Source: Sulfitobacter albidus
GTDB taxonomy: Bacteria; Pseudomonadota; Alphaproteobacteria; Rhodobacterales; Rhodobacteraceae
DNA: 64,000 bases
Assembly: GCF_018200035.1 (NCBI RefSeq)
Contig: NZ_CP073583.1
Span: 1 to 64,000 of the forward strand
Reading direction: 5' to 3'
How positions within the stretch are numbered: position 1 is the stretch's first letter; each line of letters opens with the position of its first letter. The notes beneath the pieces are model-generated. The model searched no databases, was not told the origin of the DNA, and saw only the letters and a program-made list of their open reading frames with translations. The position numbers were made by a program, and so were the translations under genes. Below are positions 18,053 to 29,520 of the stretch, piece after piece.

Positions 18053-18823
18053 TCAGGTCCACATATTCGAGCCGCCGCAAACGGTCAGCGCCTGCCCGGT
18101 CATGTATTTGCTGGCGTCCGAGGCGATGAAGACCGCAAGCCCGGCAAAATCCTCCGGCTCACCCAGACGGCGCAGGGGGATTTCGTTCTCGATCCGCTTG
18201 GCGACCTCGGGGTTGTCCCACAGCTCCCGCGCGAATTCGGTCTTCACCAGACCGGGGCAGATTGCGTTGAAACGGATACCCTTGGGGCCGAACTCAGCCG
18301 CGAGGTTACGGCACAGCCCGATCAGCGCCAGTTTGGACATCCCGTAGGTGCCCAGCATCACAGATGGTTTGAACGCGCCGATCGACGAGGTGAACGCCAT
18401 GGAGCCGCCGCCGTTGGCCACCATATCCGGCGCCACCATCTGTGCGAGCCACAGGTTGGATTTCACGTTGGCGTTCATGGTCTTGTCATAGGCATCGTCG
18501 GGGATCTCGGACGTGACGCCGTAGTAGGGGTTCACGCCCGCATTCCCGATCACCACGTCGATCAGCCCCGCGCGGTCGTGCGTTTGATCGACCAGCGCTT
18601 GCAGCTGATCCTTGTAGCCGACATTGCAGGCAATTGCGTGCGCGGTGCCTTTGCCGAGGGCGTTGATCCCCTCGGCAGCGGCGTCCAGCTGATCCTGCTT
18701 GCGCGCAGAGATGACGACGGTGGCACCGTGTTCGGCCAGCGCCGTGGCCATCGCCAGCCCCATCCCCTTGGAGGCGCCAGTAAGCAGCGCCACCTTGCCG
18801 GTCAGATCAAACAACGCGCTCAC
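18053..18823 (-). CDS. SDR family oxidoreductase, FabG-like
   Basis: This 256-residue enzyme has TGASKGMG at the N-terminus, GNAGVN in place of NNAG, SSIGAFK for the active serine and YGMSKLAL for YxxxK. The end reads KYMTGQALTVCGGSNMW. It is a likely 3-hydroxyacyl or alcohol dehydrogenase in the same beta-oxidation operon. Its start overlaps the upstream acyl-CoA dehydrogenase stop by four bases. Confidence 0.88.
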   Translation of the reverse strand: MSALFDLTGKVALLTGASKGMGLAMATALAEHGATVVISARKQDQLDAAAEGINALGKGTAHAIACNVGYKDQLQALVDQTHDRAGLIDVVIGNAGVNPYYGVTSEIPDDAYDKTMNANVKSNLWLAQMVAPDMVANGGGSMAFTSSIGAFKPSVMLGTYGMSKLALIGLCRNLAAEFGPKGIRFNAICPGLVKTEFARELWDNPEVAKRIENEIPLRRLGEPEDFAGLAVFIASDASKYMTGQALTVCGGSNMWT

Positions 18824-20136
18824 ACGCCGCTCCGCGTGCGGCCCGTGGCGATTTCGCTGCGCGCGCGGTCGGTGCGGGCGTTGGAGGATTGGTAATCCTT
18901 CACCTCGGCGCGCGCGATCACGTGGTGGTGCACCTCATCGGGGCCATCCGCATAGCGCAGCGTGCGCTGTGCGGTATACATGCCCGACAGGGGCGACCAT
19001 TGGCTGATGCCCGTCGCACCGTGCACCTGCATCGCCTCGTCGATGATGTTGCAGACCTTCTCCGGCACCATCGCCTTGATCATGCTGACCCAGATGCGCG
19101 CTTCCTTGTTGCCCAGCGTATCCATCGCCTTGGCCGCCTTGAGCACCATCAGGCGCATCGCTTCTATCTCGATCTTCGCGCGCGAAATCGTTTCCATGTT
19201 CTTGCCCAGATCAATGATCTTCTTGCCGAAGGCCTCGCGCGACAGGCCGCGTTCGATCATCAGATCCAGCGCCTTTTCCGCCGCCCCGATGGAGCGCATG
19301 CAGTGGTGGATGCGGCCTGGCCCAAGCCGGACCTGGCTGATCTCGAACCCACGGCCCTCACCCCAGAGGATGTTTTCCTCGGGCACGCGCACGTTCTTGA
19401 ACCGGATGTGCATGTGGCCGTGAGGCGCATCATCATGGCCAAAGACGTGCATGGGGCCGACGATCTCGACACCCGGCGTGTCGATGGGCACAAGGATCTG
19501 GCTTTGCTGGCGGAAGGGCTCGGCATCGGGAGAGGTTTTCACCATCGTGATCATGATCTTGCAACGCGGATCGCCCGCGCCGGAGATATAGTATTTCTCC
19601 CCGTTGATGACCCATTCGCCATTCTCCAGCACCGCAGACGTGCTGATATTCTTGGCATCGGACGAGGCCATATCCGGCTCCGTCATGGCGAACGCGCTGC
19701 GGATCTCACCGCGCAACAGCGGCTTGAGCCATTGCTCCTTTTGCTCTTTGGTGCCGATCCGCTCCAACACTTCCATGTTGCCGGTATCGGGGGCAGAGCA
19801 GTTGAGGCTCTCGCTCGCCAACGGGCTTTTGCCCAGTTCGGCGGCGATGTAGGCGTAGTCGAGATTGCTCAGACCCTCGCCGGTCTCCGCATTGGGCAAA
19901 AAGAAATTCCACAGCCCGTTGTCGCGCGCCTTTTGCTTGGCGGTCTCCAGCAGCTCAAGCTGACCCGGGGCATAGGACCACCGATCCGCGCGGCCCTCGC
20001 CAAGGCGATAGAACTCCTCCGTGATCGGATCGACGTTTTCGCGGATGTGCTTGATCACGGCGTTCAGCAACGGTCGCGCTTTTTCGGACATCTCGAGGTT
20101 GTTCATTCCACTCGGTGTGGCACCAGAATCCAGCAT
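18820..20136 (-). CDS. Acyl-CoA dehydrogenase
   Basis: This 438-residue flavoenzyme has the acyl-CoA dehydrogenase order of N-terminal helices, middle beta domain (AFAMTEPDMASSDAKNISTSA, FAD-contacting) and C-terminal helices (MQVHGATGISQWSPLSGMYTAQRTLRYADGPDEVH, with the usual HGA-G motif). It resembles the ACAD10/11-type subfamily, which fits the APH-like kinase in region 1. It catalyses alpha,beta-dehydrogenation of an acyl-CoA. The start has GGGAG eight bases upstream. Confidence 0.92.
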   Translation of the reverse strand: MLDSGATPSGMNNLEMSEKARPLLNAVIKHIRENVDPITEEFYRLGEGRADRWSYAPGQLELLETAKQKARDNGLWNFFLPNAETGEGLSNLDYAYIAAELGKSPLASESLNCSAPDTGNMEVLERIGTKEQKEQWLKPLLRGEIRSAFAMTEPDMASSDAKNISTSAVLENGEWVINGEKYYISGAGDPRCKIMITMVKTSPDAEPFRQQSQILVPIDTPGVEIVGPMHVFGHDDAPHGHMHIRFKNVRVPEENILWGEGRGFEISQVRLGPGRIHHCMRSIGAAEKALDLMIERGLSREAFGKKIIDLGKNMETISRAKIEIEAMRLMVLKAAKAMDTLGNKEARIWVSMIKAMVPEKVCNIIDEAMQVHGATGISQWSPLSGMYTAQRTLRYADGPDEVHHHVIARAEVKDYQSSNARTDRARSEIATGRTRSGV

Positions 20137-20148
20137 TGTGTCGTCTCC

Positions 20149-20928
20149 CTATTTGTTGACCCATTCGGGTTTGCGTTTCTCGACGAAGGCTTGCACGCCT
20201 TCCTTGAAATCTTCGGTCTTGCTCAGATCCGCGATCACCTCGCGGGAAAATCCGATGCTGGCGGCCATGCCGTCGGCCTTTGCCATCTCGTTGAGCACAC
20301 GTTTGGTGGCCTTCACCGCCGATGGGGACACGGTACACAACTCCTCGGCCTTGGCCATAGCCACATCCATCAGATCGCCGTGCGGCACCACTTGATTGAC
20401 GCAGCCCATCGCCAGCGCCTCATCCGCCATGATGGTGCGGCCGGTAAACATCATCTCCTGCGCGGCGAGCCGCCCGATGTAGCGCGACAGACGCTGCACG
20501 CCGGAGGCGGCGGCGAAAAAGCCAACCTTCACCTCGGGCAGCGCGAATTTTGCGTTCTCGGAGGCGATCAGGATATCACACGACAGCGCCGTCTCAAACC
20601 CGCCGCCCATGGCAAATCCGTTCACGGCGGCAATGATCGGTTTTTCCAGATCAAAGCGTGACGACAGCCCCGCAAACCCACTGTCCGGCATCCCGCGTGC
20701 GTTACCGCCCGTGGCGGTCGCCTTCAGGTCGTTGCCCGCGCTGAACGCCTTGTCGCCCGCGCCGGTCAGCACGGCGACCCACAGATCCCGGTCGGCGGCG
20801 AAGTCATCCCAGCACGCCGCCATCTCGTGGTGCATGTCGGCGTGCACGGCGTTGTAGACATCGGGCCGGTTCATCGTGACCTTCAGGATATGCCCGTGCT
20901 TTTCGGTGGTGATGAAATCATAGCTCAT
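20149..20928 (-). CDS. Enoyl-CoA hydratase
   Basis: This 259-residue crotonase-fold enzyme contains the oxyanion-hole segment FSAGNDLKA and the catalytic-helix region GFAMGGGFETALSCDILIASENAKFALPEVKVGFF. The Glu of LPEVK is at the second catalytic position typical of hydratases. It would hydrate the enoyl-CoA made by the adjacent dehydrogenase. Start overlaps the upstream 3-hydroxyacyl-CoA dehydrogenase stop. Confidence 0.9.
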   Translation of the reverse strand: MSYDFITTEKHGHILKVTMNRPDVYNAVHADMHHEMAACWDDFAADRDLWVAVLTGAGDKAFSAGNDLKATATGGNARGMPDSGFAGLSSRFDLEKPIIAAVNGFAMGGGFETALSCDILIASENAKFALPEVKVGFFAAASGVQRLSRYIGRLAAQEMMFTGRTIMADEALAMGCVNQVVPHGDLMDVAMAKAEELCTVSPSAVKATKRVLNEMAKADGMAASIGFSREVIADLSKTEDFKEGVQAFVEKRKPEWVNK

Positions 20929-22211
20929 ACCTTGAGCCCTCCGGTGTCGATCTCGGTGAATTTGCCGCCGTCCTCGGCCAGTTTGCGCAGCAAAGCGGCG
21001 GGGGCAAAATCGGCGTCTTCCGCGCCCAGTTTCTCCATCCGGGCCAGCACCACCTGCGCGCCGACCATATCGCCGTAGAACATCGGCCCGCCTTTATCCG
21101 CAGGCCAGCCGTAGCCATTGAGCCAGACCACATCGATGTCCGACGGGCGCTGCGCCTTGTTCTCTTCGAGGATCTTCACACCTTCGTTGATCATCGGATA
21201 AATGCAAATCTCGATGATCTCTTCCTGCGAGATGGTGGATGCACTGGCCCCGGTAATGTCGCGGATGACCTCGGCCACCTTGTCGGACGGCACGGGCCGG
21301 CGGTTTTCATCGTAGTCGTAGAAACCGGCTTGCGTCTTTTGCCCCCGGCGATCCATCTCGCACAGCGCGTCGCGGATGGGATTGTCGGTGGTGGCCCCCT
21401 TGCTCCACCCGATGTCGAGGCCCGCCAGATCGCTCATCTGGAACGGCCCCATCTTGAACCCGAAGGCATTGAGTGCTGCATCCACGTCCCAGGGCATCAG
21501 CCCTGCCTGCAACAGCTTGTTCGCCTGCCGCTGGCGCATGAACAGCATCCGGTTTCCGACAAAGCCGGGGCAGACGCCCACAAGCGTCGCGATCTTGTTG
21601 ATGTCTTTTGCCAGATCCATGCAGGTCGCCACGACATCATCCGCCGTATGCTTGGCCCGCACGATTTCCAGCAGCTTCATCACATTGGCCGGCGAAAAGA
21701 AGTGCAGCCCGATCACGTCCTGCGGACGCCCGGTCATGCCCGCAATCTCGTCGATATTCAGCGCCGAGGTGTTGGTGGCGAGGATCGCGCCCGGCTTCAT
21801 CACGCGGTCAAGCTCGGTGAAGATGGTGCGCTTTAGCTCCATATCCTCGAACACCGCTTCGATCACCAGATCGCAGTCGGCAAGGGCCGCCAGCTCAAGC
21901 TTGCCATCAAAACGCGCCATGCGCGCCTCGACCTCGTCCTGCGGGAAACGCCCCTTGTCGGCGGAGCGTTGGTAGTTGCCGCGCACGACCTTCAGGCCCC
22001 GCTCCAGCGCCTCCTGCTTTGTCTCGACGATGGTGATGGGATAGCCCGCGGTGGCGAAATTCATCGCGATCCCGCCGCCCATGGTGCCCGCGCCGATGAT
22101 GCCCACGGATTTGATCTCGCGCTTTTGGCTGGCATCAAGGCCCGGAACCGCCCACGCTTGTTTGCCCGCCTCGGCGATATAGGCGCCGATCTGTTCTTCG
22201 CTTGGTGTCAT
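20925..22211 (-). CDS. 3-hydroxyacyl-CoA dehydrogenase (monofunctional, FadB C-half-like)
   Basis: This 428-residue protein has the NAD-binding motif [20 protein letters not shown] near residue 38, [13 protein letters not shown] and the catalytic-His motif [19 protein letters not shown]-terminal domain ([15 protein letters not shown] ... NEGVKILEE ... [18 protein letters not shown]) follows. It corresponds to the dehydrogenase part of trifunctional FadB/FadJ without the hydratase domain, which is encoded separately downstream. It oxidises (S)-3-hydroxyacyl-CoA with NAD. Confidence 0.92.
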   Translation of the reverse strand: MTPSEEQIGAYIAEAGKQAWAVPGLDASQKREIKSVGIIGAGTMGGGIAMNFATAGYPITIVETKQEALERGLKVVRGNYQRSADKGRFPQDEVEARMARFDGKLELAALADCDLVIEAVFEDMELKRTIFTELDRVMKPGAILATNTSALNIDEIAGMTGRPQDVIGLHFFSPANVMKLLEIVRAKHTADDVVATCMDLAKDINKIATLVGVCPGFVGNRMLFMRQRQANKLLQAGLMPWDVDAALNAFGFKMGPFQMSDLAGLDIGWSKGATTDNPIRDALCEMDRRGQKTQAGFYDYDENRRPVPSDKVAEVIRDITGASASTISQEEIIEICIYPMINEGVKILEENKAQRPSDIDVVWLNGYGWPADKGGPMFYGDMVGAQVVLARMEKLGAEDADFAPAALLRKLAEDGGKFTEIDTGGLKV

Positions 22212-23908
22212 GTCTTTTCCTTTTGCAGACAGGCCGCTTGCAATCCGCGCCTGTCAATCTTGTCCGTAGCACCCCGCATCAGCGGCGTGTCCTGTGTCCA
22301 CAGCTGCACCGGCAGCTTGAATTTCGCGATCTGCCCGTCTAGCGCCTGCGCCATCTCGTCCACGCTCAGGCTGGTGCCCGCGCGCAGTTGCACAGCGGCG
22401 CCCACCACCTCGCCCAGCCGGTCATCGGGCACCGAAAAGGCGCAGGCCTCCATCACCTGCGGCAAGCGGTGCAGCGCGCCCTCCACATCCAGACAGGCGA
22501 TGTTTTCGCCGCCCCGGATGATGATGTTTTTCTTGCGGTCCAGGATGGTGACATAGCCCTCGGCATCCATCACGGCGAGATCCCCGGTACGCAGCCAGCC
22601 GTCCTGCAAGACCTCCGCCGTCGCCTCGGGCTTGTTCAGATAGCAGCGCATGTTGGCGGGGGATTTCACCGTGATCTCACCCAGCTGCCCCAGCGCCACA
22701 TCGTTGCCGTCATCGTCCAGCAACCGCAGCTCTTGCACCGGCGGGTGCAGCTTGCCCGCGCTTTCGGGACGGTTGAGGTAGTCGTCCCCGATCATCCCGA
22801 TCCCCAACGCGTTGGTCTCGGTCATGCCCCAGCCGGTGGCGATACCCGCGTTGGGAAAGGCCTCCGCCAACTGCGCCACCTGCGCGCCGGGCCGCTTTGC
22901 CCCGCCGGAGCCGAGATAATCGAGCGTTTCCAACCGCGTCTCCGCCGTGCGCGCGGCCTCCATCAGCTCTGCCGATTGGGTGGGCACGCTAAGGAAACGC
23001 GTGATCTTCTCCGCCTCGATCAGGCGCACGGCCTCGGCGGCGTCCCATTTGTGCATTAAGGTGATATGCGCGCCCGCGACAAGGCTCAGCAGAAACAGCG
23101 GATGCGTGGCGGTGACGTGAAACAGCGGTGTGACCACCAGCGCAGAGGGGCGCGGGGCGGGCGGAGCATCCGGCGCGGGCGGGTCGACCAGCGGCGCAAT
23201 CACCGCTTGCATCAGCCAGCTGAACACCGCGTTTGTCGCGCCGCGGTGGGTCTGCACGACGCCCTTGGGCTGCCCCGTGGTGCCCGAGGAATACATCACC
23301 GCAAAATCATCGTCCGGCGCAATCGCCACGCTCAGCGGCGCATCGCTTTGCGCGGCGTTCAATAAATCGGCGTAGCTGTGCGCGGCCGCCCCGGCACCAT
23401 CGCGCACCCCGATCACCGTCAAACCCAATTCATCGACGAGCGGGCCCAACCGTTCGACGCGCGGACCGTCGGCTATCACCAGCCGCGCGCCGCTGTCTTC
23501 CAGGGCATAGTGCAGTTCGGTCGTGGTCCACCACGCATTCACGAAAACCACTGTCGCGCCGGTAGAGGAAATCGCGAGGACCGAGGCCAAGAGCTCGGGG
23601 TAGTTGCGCATCGCGATGGCGACACGGTCACCCGGACCGACGGTAAAACTGGTGGCAAGCACCTGCGCCATGCGCCGCACTTCCGCGCAGAACTGCGCGT
23701 AGGTCCACCGCTCCCCTTCGTACAAAAGATAGGGCAGGGTGCCATCGGCATGCTGCGCGTGACCGGCAGCCATCAGGGCGGGGACGTTTGGCGGAATGTT
23801 CTGAAAAGCGCGAAACGTGACGCCGTCGACATCCGTCGGAGCGACCGCAAACGTCGGGTTTGTCGCGACCACATGCGCCACGGCCTCTTCAGGCGTCATG
23901 CCACTCAT
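22208..23908 (-). CDS. Acyl-CoA synthetase (AMP-dependent ligase)
   Basis: This 566-residue ANL enzyme has the P-loop YSSGTTGQPKGVVQTHRG, GWGMTETNALG and the hinge motif GWLRTGDLAVMDAEGYVTILDRKKNIIIRGGENI. The C-terminal DKIDRRGL segment contains the expected catalytic Lys region. It probably activates the pathway substrate to its CoA thioester as the first step of this leftward operon. ATG 23908 overlaps the stop of a 12-codon upstream frame that carries the better ribosome site; MTPEEAV (23899) is an alternative start. Confidence 0.9.
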   Translation of the reverse strand: MSGMTPEEAVAHVVATNPTFAVAPTDVDGVTFRAFQNIPPNVPALMAAGHAQHADGTLPYLLYEGERWTYAQFCAEVRRMAQVLATSFTVGPGDRVAIAMRNYPELLASVLAISSTGATVVFVNAWWTTTELHYALEDSGARLVIADGPRVERLGPLVDELGLTVIGVRDGAGAAAHSYADLLNAAQSDAPLSVAIAPDDDFAVMYSSGTTGQPKGVVQTHRGATNAVFSWLMQAVIAPLVDPPAPDAPPAPRPSALVVTPLFHVTATHPLFLLSLVAGAHITLMHKWDAAEAVRLIEAEKITRFLSVPTQSAELMEAARTAETRLETLDYLGSGGAKRPGAQVAQLAEAFPNAGIATGWGMTETNALGIGMIGDDYLNRPESAGKLHPPVQELRLLDDDGNDVALGQLGEITVKSPANMRCYLNKPEATAEVLQDGWLRTGDLAVMDAEGYVTILDRKKNIIIRGGENIACLDVEGALHRLPQVMEACAFSVPDDRLGEVVGAAVQLRAGTSLSVDEMAQALDGQIAKFKLPVQLWTQDTPLMRGATDKIDRRGLQAACLQKEKT

Positions 23909-23943
23909 GCGGCCGCCGCTGCGGCGATTGACCGGTGTTTCAT
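23905..23943 (-). CDS. 12-codon upstream leader ORF (tentative)
   Basis: ATG 23943 follows GGGAGGG with five-base spacing, the strongest ribosome site in this promoter region. The frame encodes MKHRSIAAAAAA and its TGA overlaps the acyl-CoA ligase ATG. It may couple ligase translation to leader translation. Alternatively, a small indel has separated the true start from the ligase frame. Confidence 0.35.
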   Translation of the reverse strand: MKHRSIAAAAAA

Positions 23944-24199
23944 GATGACCCTCCCAAGTCGTCGGGGCAGCGACACCGCTCTTCCGGCGGGGCCACGACT
24001 CTCCTCGAAGGATAGCTTATGCGGAAAAATCCCGCGTGCCAATCCCGCAGAATGGAACCACGTTTCGCAATCTTGGCACGGTACGATTTCGCTTCTAATC
24101 CGTTTTATGTAATTATTATTCAGGTTCAAAACGCACAGTTGCATGATTCAAATATCTATGGACAGCTGCAGTATGGACCCCTGCACAGGAAACACACCC

Positions 24200-24601
24200 A
24201 TGCCACAGCTCACGACAACCGCCGCGCAGATGGTCGCCGCCGCCCGCGCGCGGATCGATGAGGTTGAGACCCCAGATCTGATTGCCATGCTCGACGATCC
24301 CGATGTCGTCATCGTCGATATCCGCGACATCCGCGAGCGTCAGCGCAGCGGCGCGATTCCGGGATCGATACACGCGCCGCGCGGGATGATCGAATTCTGG
24401 GTCGATCCGGACAGCCCGTATTTCAAGGACGTTTTTGCACAGGAAGACAAGAGATACGTCTTTCACTGCGCCTCCGGCTGGCGCTCTGCGCTGACGGTGG
24501 CGACGCTTGCGGATATGGGGTTCAAGGCATCGCACCTGCGCGAGGGGTTCTCAAGCTGGGCAGACCAGGGCGGCCCTGTCGAGACGATCGCAAAGAAATA
24601 G
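24200..24601 (+). CDS. Rhodanese-like domain protein (sulfurtransferase)
   Basis: This 133-residue single-domain rhodanese starts at ATG 24200 with AGGAAA upstream. It has VVIVDIRDIRERQRSGAIPGSIHAP and the active-site loop CASGWRS with Cys90. The protein would carry a persulfide on Cys90. It sits 57 bases before a metallo-beta-lactamase-fold hydrolase, a pairing known from sulfide/persulfide detoxification operons. An AT-rich stretch 24096-24122 upstream is the probable promoter zone. Confidence 0.88.
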   Translation: MPQLTTTAAQMVAAARARIDEVETPDLIAMLDDPDVVIVDIRDIRERQRSGAIPGSIHAPRGMIEFWVDPDSPYFKDVFAQEDKRYVFHCASGWRSALTVATLADMGFKASHLREGFSSWADQGGPVETIAKK

Positions 24602-24658
24602 CCCGCGTTGACGCAGGCGCGGCGCGATGGTCTGCTATGCTCAAGGAGGATCCGACCC

Positions 24659-25540
24659 ATGATGCCCCAACTTCACCTCGACCACCATCCGGCAGTCACC
24701 TCGTTCTTTGACACGCAGTCAAATACGATCAGCTATGTGGTCAAGGATCCCGCGAGCAGCGCCTGTGCGGTCATCGATGCGGTGATGAATTTCGACTACC
24801 CCGCCGGGCGGCTCAGCTTTTCCTGCGCGGATGAGATAATCGCGCATATCACCCGCGAAAAGCTGACGCTTGAATGGATCATCGAGACCCACGTGCACGC
24901 CGATCACCTCTCGGGCGCGCCCTACATCCAGGAACGGCTGGGCGGCAAGATTGGCATCGGCGAGCATATCCAGACGGTGCAGGAAACCTTTGGAAAGGTA
25001 TTCAACGAGGGGACAGCCTTCCAGCGCGATGGCTCGCAGTTCGACGCGCTGTTCAGCGACGGCGACACCTATACCGTGGGCGGGATGCCCTGTTTCGCGT
25101 TGCACACGCCGGGACACACACCCGCCTGCATGGTGCATGTAATGGGCGATGCGGCCTTTGCCGGTGATACGCTGTTTATGCCCGACGGCGGCTCGGCGCG
25201 CGCCGATTTTCCGGGCGGGGACGCGGGGCAGCTCTACGATTCCATTCAGCGGGTTTTGAGCCTGCCCGACGACGTCCGCCTGTTTGTGTGCCATGACTAC
25301 GGCCCCAATGGCCGTGCCATCGCGTGGGAGACGACTGTGGGCGAACAACGCGCGGCCAATATTCACGTCGGTCAAGGCGCCAGCCGCGAAGCGTTTGTAA
25401 AGATGCGAACCGAGCGAGACGCGCAGCTGTCCATGCCGGGCCTCATCATTCCCGCATTGCAGGTCAACATGCGCGCGGGCGAAGTGCCGCGTGACGCCGA
25501 TGGCAACATGATGATCAAGGTGCCCGTCAACAAACTGTAG
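24659..25540 (+). CDS. MBL-fold metallo-hydrolase, persulfide dioxygenase/Blh-like
   Basis: This 293-residue protein starts at ATG 24659 after AAGGAGGA. The metal-binding motif HVHADH gives His78, His80, Asp82 and His83; HTPGHTPACM and FAGDTLFMPDGGSARADFPGGD provide further ligands. It resembles ETHE1/Blh-type enzymes, which oxidise glutathione persulfide to sulfite. The neighbouring rhodanese supports a sulfur role, but the exact substrate is inferred. Confidence 0.87.
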   Translation: MMPQLHLDHHPAVTSFFDTQSNTISYVVKDPASSACAVIDAVMNFDYPAGRLSFSCADEIIAHITREKLTLEWIIETHVHADHLSGAPYIQERLGGKIGIGEHIQTVQETFGKVFNEGTAFQRDGSQFDALFSDGDTYTVGGMPCFALHTPGHTPACMVHVMGDAAFAGDTLFMPDGGSARADFPGGDAGQLYDSIQRVLSLPDDVRLFVCHDYGPNGRAIAWETTVGEQRAANIHVGQGASREAFVKMRTERDAQLSMPGLIIPALQVNMRAGEVPRDADGNMMIKVPVNKL

Positions 25541-25585
25541 CGCGGCACCGTTTCCGGCCCGCGCTACAGATTTTCTTTGTGAAAA

Positions 25586-25606
25586 GCCCGGAAACTCCGG
25601 GCCTTT
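25586..25606. terminator. Bidirectional rho-independent terminator
   Basis: Stem GCCCGGA-AAC-TCCGGGC (25586-25602) is flanked by CTTTGTCTT on the plus side and by TTTTC on the minus side. It lies in the 69-bp gap between the convergent hydrolase and katG genes and can end both transcripts. Confidence 0.75.
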
Positions 25607-25609
25607 GTC

Positions 25610-27880
<2,271 letters not shown>

Positions 27881-27887
27881 TCAGGTT

Positions 27888-28799
27888 ATGATGAACGTGA
27901 CCCTGAAACAGCTGCGCTATTTCGATGCGCTCGCCCGGTTGGGCCATTTTGGCCGCGCGGCGGAGGCGTGTTCAATCTCGCAGCCCGCCCTGTCGGTGCA
28001 GATCAAGGAGCTTGAGGCGATGCTGGGCGCGCCGCTGGTGGAGCGCGCGGCACGCCAGATCCGGCTGACCACGCTGGGCCACGATGTGCTGACCCGCGCG
28101 CGCAGGATCCTCACCGATGTCGACGAGATGGCCGAGCTTGCCCGCTCTGCCGAGGGGCCGCTGAAAGGGGCGCTGCGCATCGGGATCATTCCCACCGTCG
28201 CGCCCTATCTGCTGCCCGCCATCATTCAGGAGCTTGGCCGCCAATTGCCTGACCTTGACCTGATGCCGCGCGAATCGATCACCCAGTCGCTGATCAAGGA
28301 TCTGCTGGACTCCCGGCTGGATTTTGTCGTCGCCGCCCTGCCGATCTCGGAGCCTGCGCTGCGGGAATTCGCCTTGTTCGACGAGGAGTTCGTGCTGGTG
28401 CGCAGCCACGCCGACGCGCATACCCCCGTGCCCAGCCCCGAATCCCTGCCGCAGATGAAGCTGCTGCTGCTCGAAGAGGGGCACTGCTTTCGCGATCAGG
28501 CACTGTCGTTTTGCGACATGCGCCCCTCGGATCCCAGTCTGGTGATGGAAGGCTCGTCGCTGTCGACGCTGGTACAGATGGTCAGCGCGGGCCTGGGCCT
28601 GACGCTGATCCCGGAAATGGCCGTCCCGCTTGAGACACGCAACGCCGATCTGTCGGTCGCGCGCTTCACGTCCTCACGGCCCAAGCGCACCATCGGCATG
28701 GTCTGGCGCCGCACCAGTCCGCTCAGCGCGCAATTGATGGAGATCGGCGCCATCGTGCGCCAGGTCGGTCAGGCGCAGGTGGCAAAGCTTCCGCGCTAG
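27888..28799 (+). CDS. oxyR: LysR-family peroxide regulator OxyR
   Basis: This LysR-type activator of about 303 residues has an N-terminal helix-turn-helix (LKQLRYFDALARLGHFGRAAEACSISQPALSVQIKELE). The effector domain carries two redox cysteines in EGHCFRDQALSFCDM. Counting from the second of two adjacent ATGs (27891), these are Cys199 and Cys208, the E. coli OxyR disulfide pair. Together with the divergent katG this makes the assignment secure. Confidence 0.95.
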   Translation: MMNVTLKQLRYFDALARLGHFGRAAEACSISQPALSVQIKELEAMLGAPLVERAARQIRLTTLGHDVLTRARRILTDVDEMAELARSAEGPLKGALRIGIIPTVAPYLLPAIIQELGRQLPDLDLMPRESITQSLIKDLLDSRLDFVVAALPISEPALREFALFDEEFVLVRSHADAHTPVPSPESLPQMKLLLLEEGHCFRDQALSFCDMRPSDPSLVMEGSSLSTLVQMVSAGLGLTLIPEMAVPLETRNADLSVARFTSSRPKRTIGMVWRRTSPLSAQLMEIGAIVRQVGQAQVAKLPR

Positions 28800-28836
28800 C
28801 ACAGGCTCTCAGCCGAAGCCTCCAATTCACGCGGCT

Positions 28837-29511
28837 TCAGTCGAAGCCAACAAACCGCGCGACCTCATCCACCTCGCGGCGGCGCGAGACGACCGCGTTG
28901 GCGGAAAATTCCTCATCCGGCCAGCCGAGCGCCACACAGGTCATGATAACTTCATCCTCGGGGATCTTTGCGTGCTCGCGCACGACCGGGCTTTGCATGA
29001 TGCCCTGCCCGTTGATAACGGCGCCCAGCCCCCGCTCCCACGCCGCCAGCACAAGTCCGTAGGTCACGGCACCCAGATCGAAATGCGCGATGGTGCCACC
29101 CTCAAGGCTCTTGTCGAAGGTCACGACAATGCTGACGGGCGCATCGAATTGCCGGAAGCCGCGCATGACCCAATCCTGCCGCATCTCCTTGTCCTCGCGC
29201 GCAATGCCCATCGCGGCAAACAGCTGTTTGGCGATCTCGACTTGGCGATCACGGTGCGGCCCGGCATAGGCACCGTGATCAACGATCTCGCGCACCGGCG
29301 GCACCCCTTCGAGCATGCGGGTGGAGTTCCCCTCCCGCACCCGCTCAAGCGGGGCGCCGGTCAGAACGTGGAAATGCCACGGCTGTGTGTTCATCGACGA
29401 AGGCGCGCGATTGGCCAGTGCGATGATCTCCTCGAGCAGCGCACGGTCGACCGGTTTGTCCCGGAACCCGCGGATGCTGCGGCGGGTCTGCATCGCCTCC
29501 GTCAGCTCCAT
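28837..29511 (-). CDS. Nitroreductase family protein
   Basis: This 224-residue FMN-dependent protein begins MELTEAMQTRRSIRGFRDKPVD, with the Arg-rich FMN phosphate contact, followed by NRAPSSMNTQPWHFHVLTG. The segment ERGLGAVINGQGIM and C-terminal ALGWPDEEF also fit the family. Members reduce nitroaromatics, quinones or enones with NAD(P)H. It sits next to peroxide-defence genes, but its substrate is unknown. It starts nine bases from the outer-membrane protein stop on the same strand. Confidence 0.88.
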   Translation of the reverse strand: MELTEAMQTRRSIRGFRDKPVDRALLEEIIALANRAPSSMNTQPWHFHVLTGAPLERVREGNSTRMLEGVPPVREIVDHGAYAGPHRDRQVEIAKQLFAAMGIAREDKEMRQDWVMRGFRQFDAPVSIVVTFDKSLEGGTIAHFDLGAVTYGLVLAAWERGLGAVINGQGIMQSPVVREHAKIPEDEVIMTCVALGWPDEEFSANAVVSRRREVDEVARFVGFD

Positions 29512-29520
29512 CGCCGGCGC

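Noticed and set aside
18889..20661. 590-residue plus-strand frame opposite acyl-CoA dehydrogenase and enoyl-CoA hydratase
   Set aside because: No ribosome site or recognisable domain; the opposite strand has intact catalytic motifs.
28806..28840. GAAGCC/GGCTTC inverted repeat after oxyR as a terminator
   Set aside because: Only a 6-bp stem with a 12-nt loop and no T tract; too weak to list.
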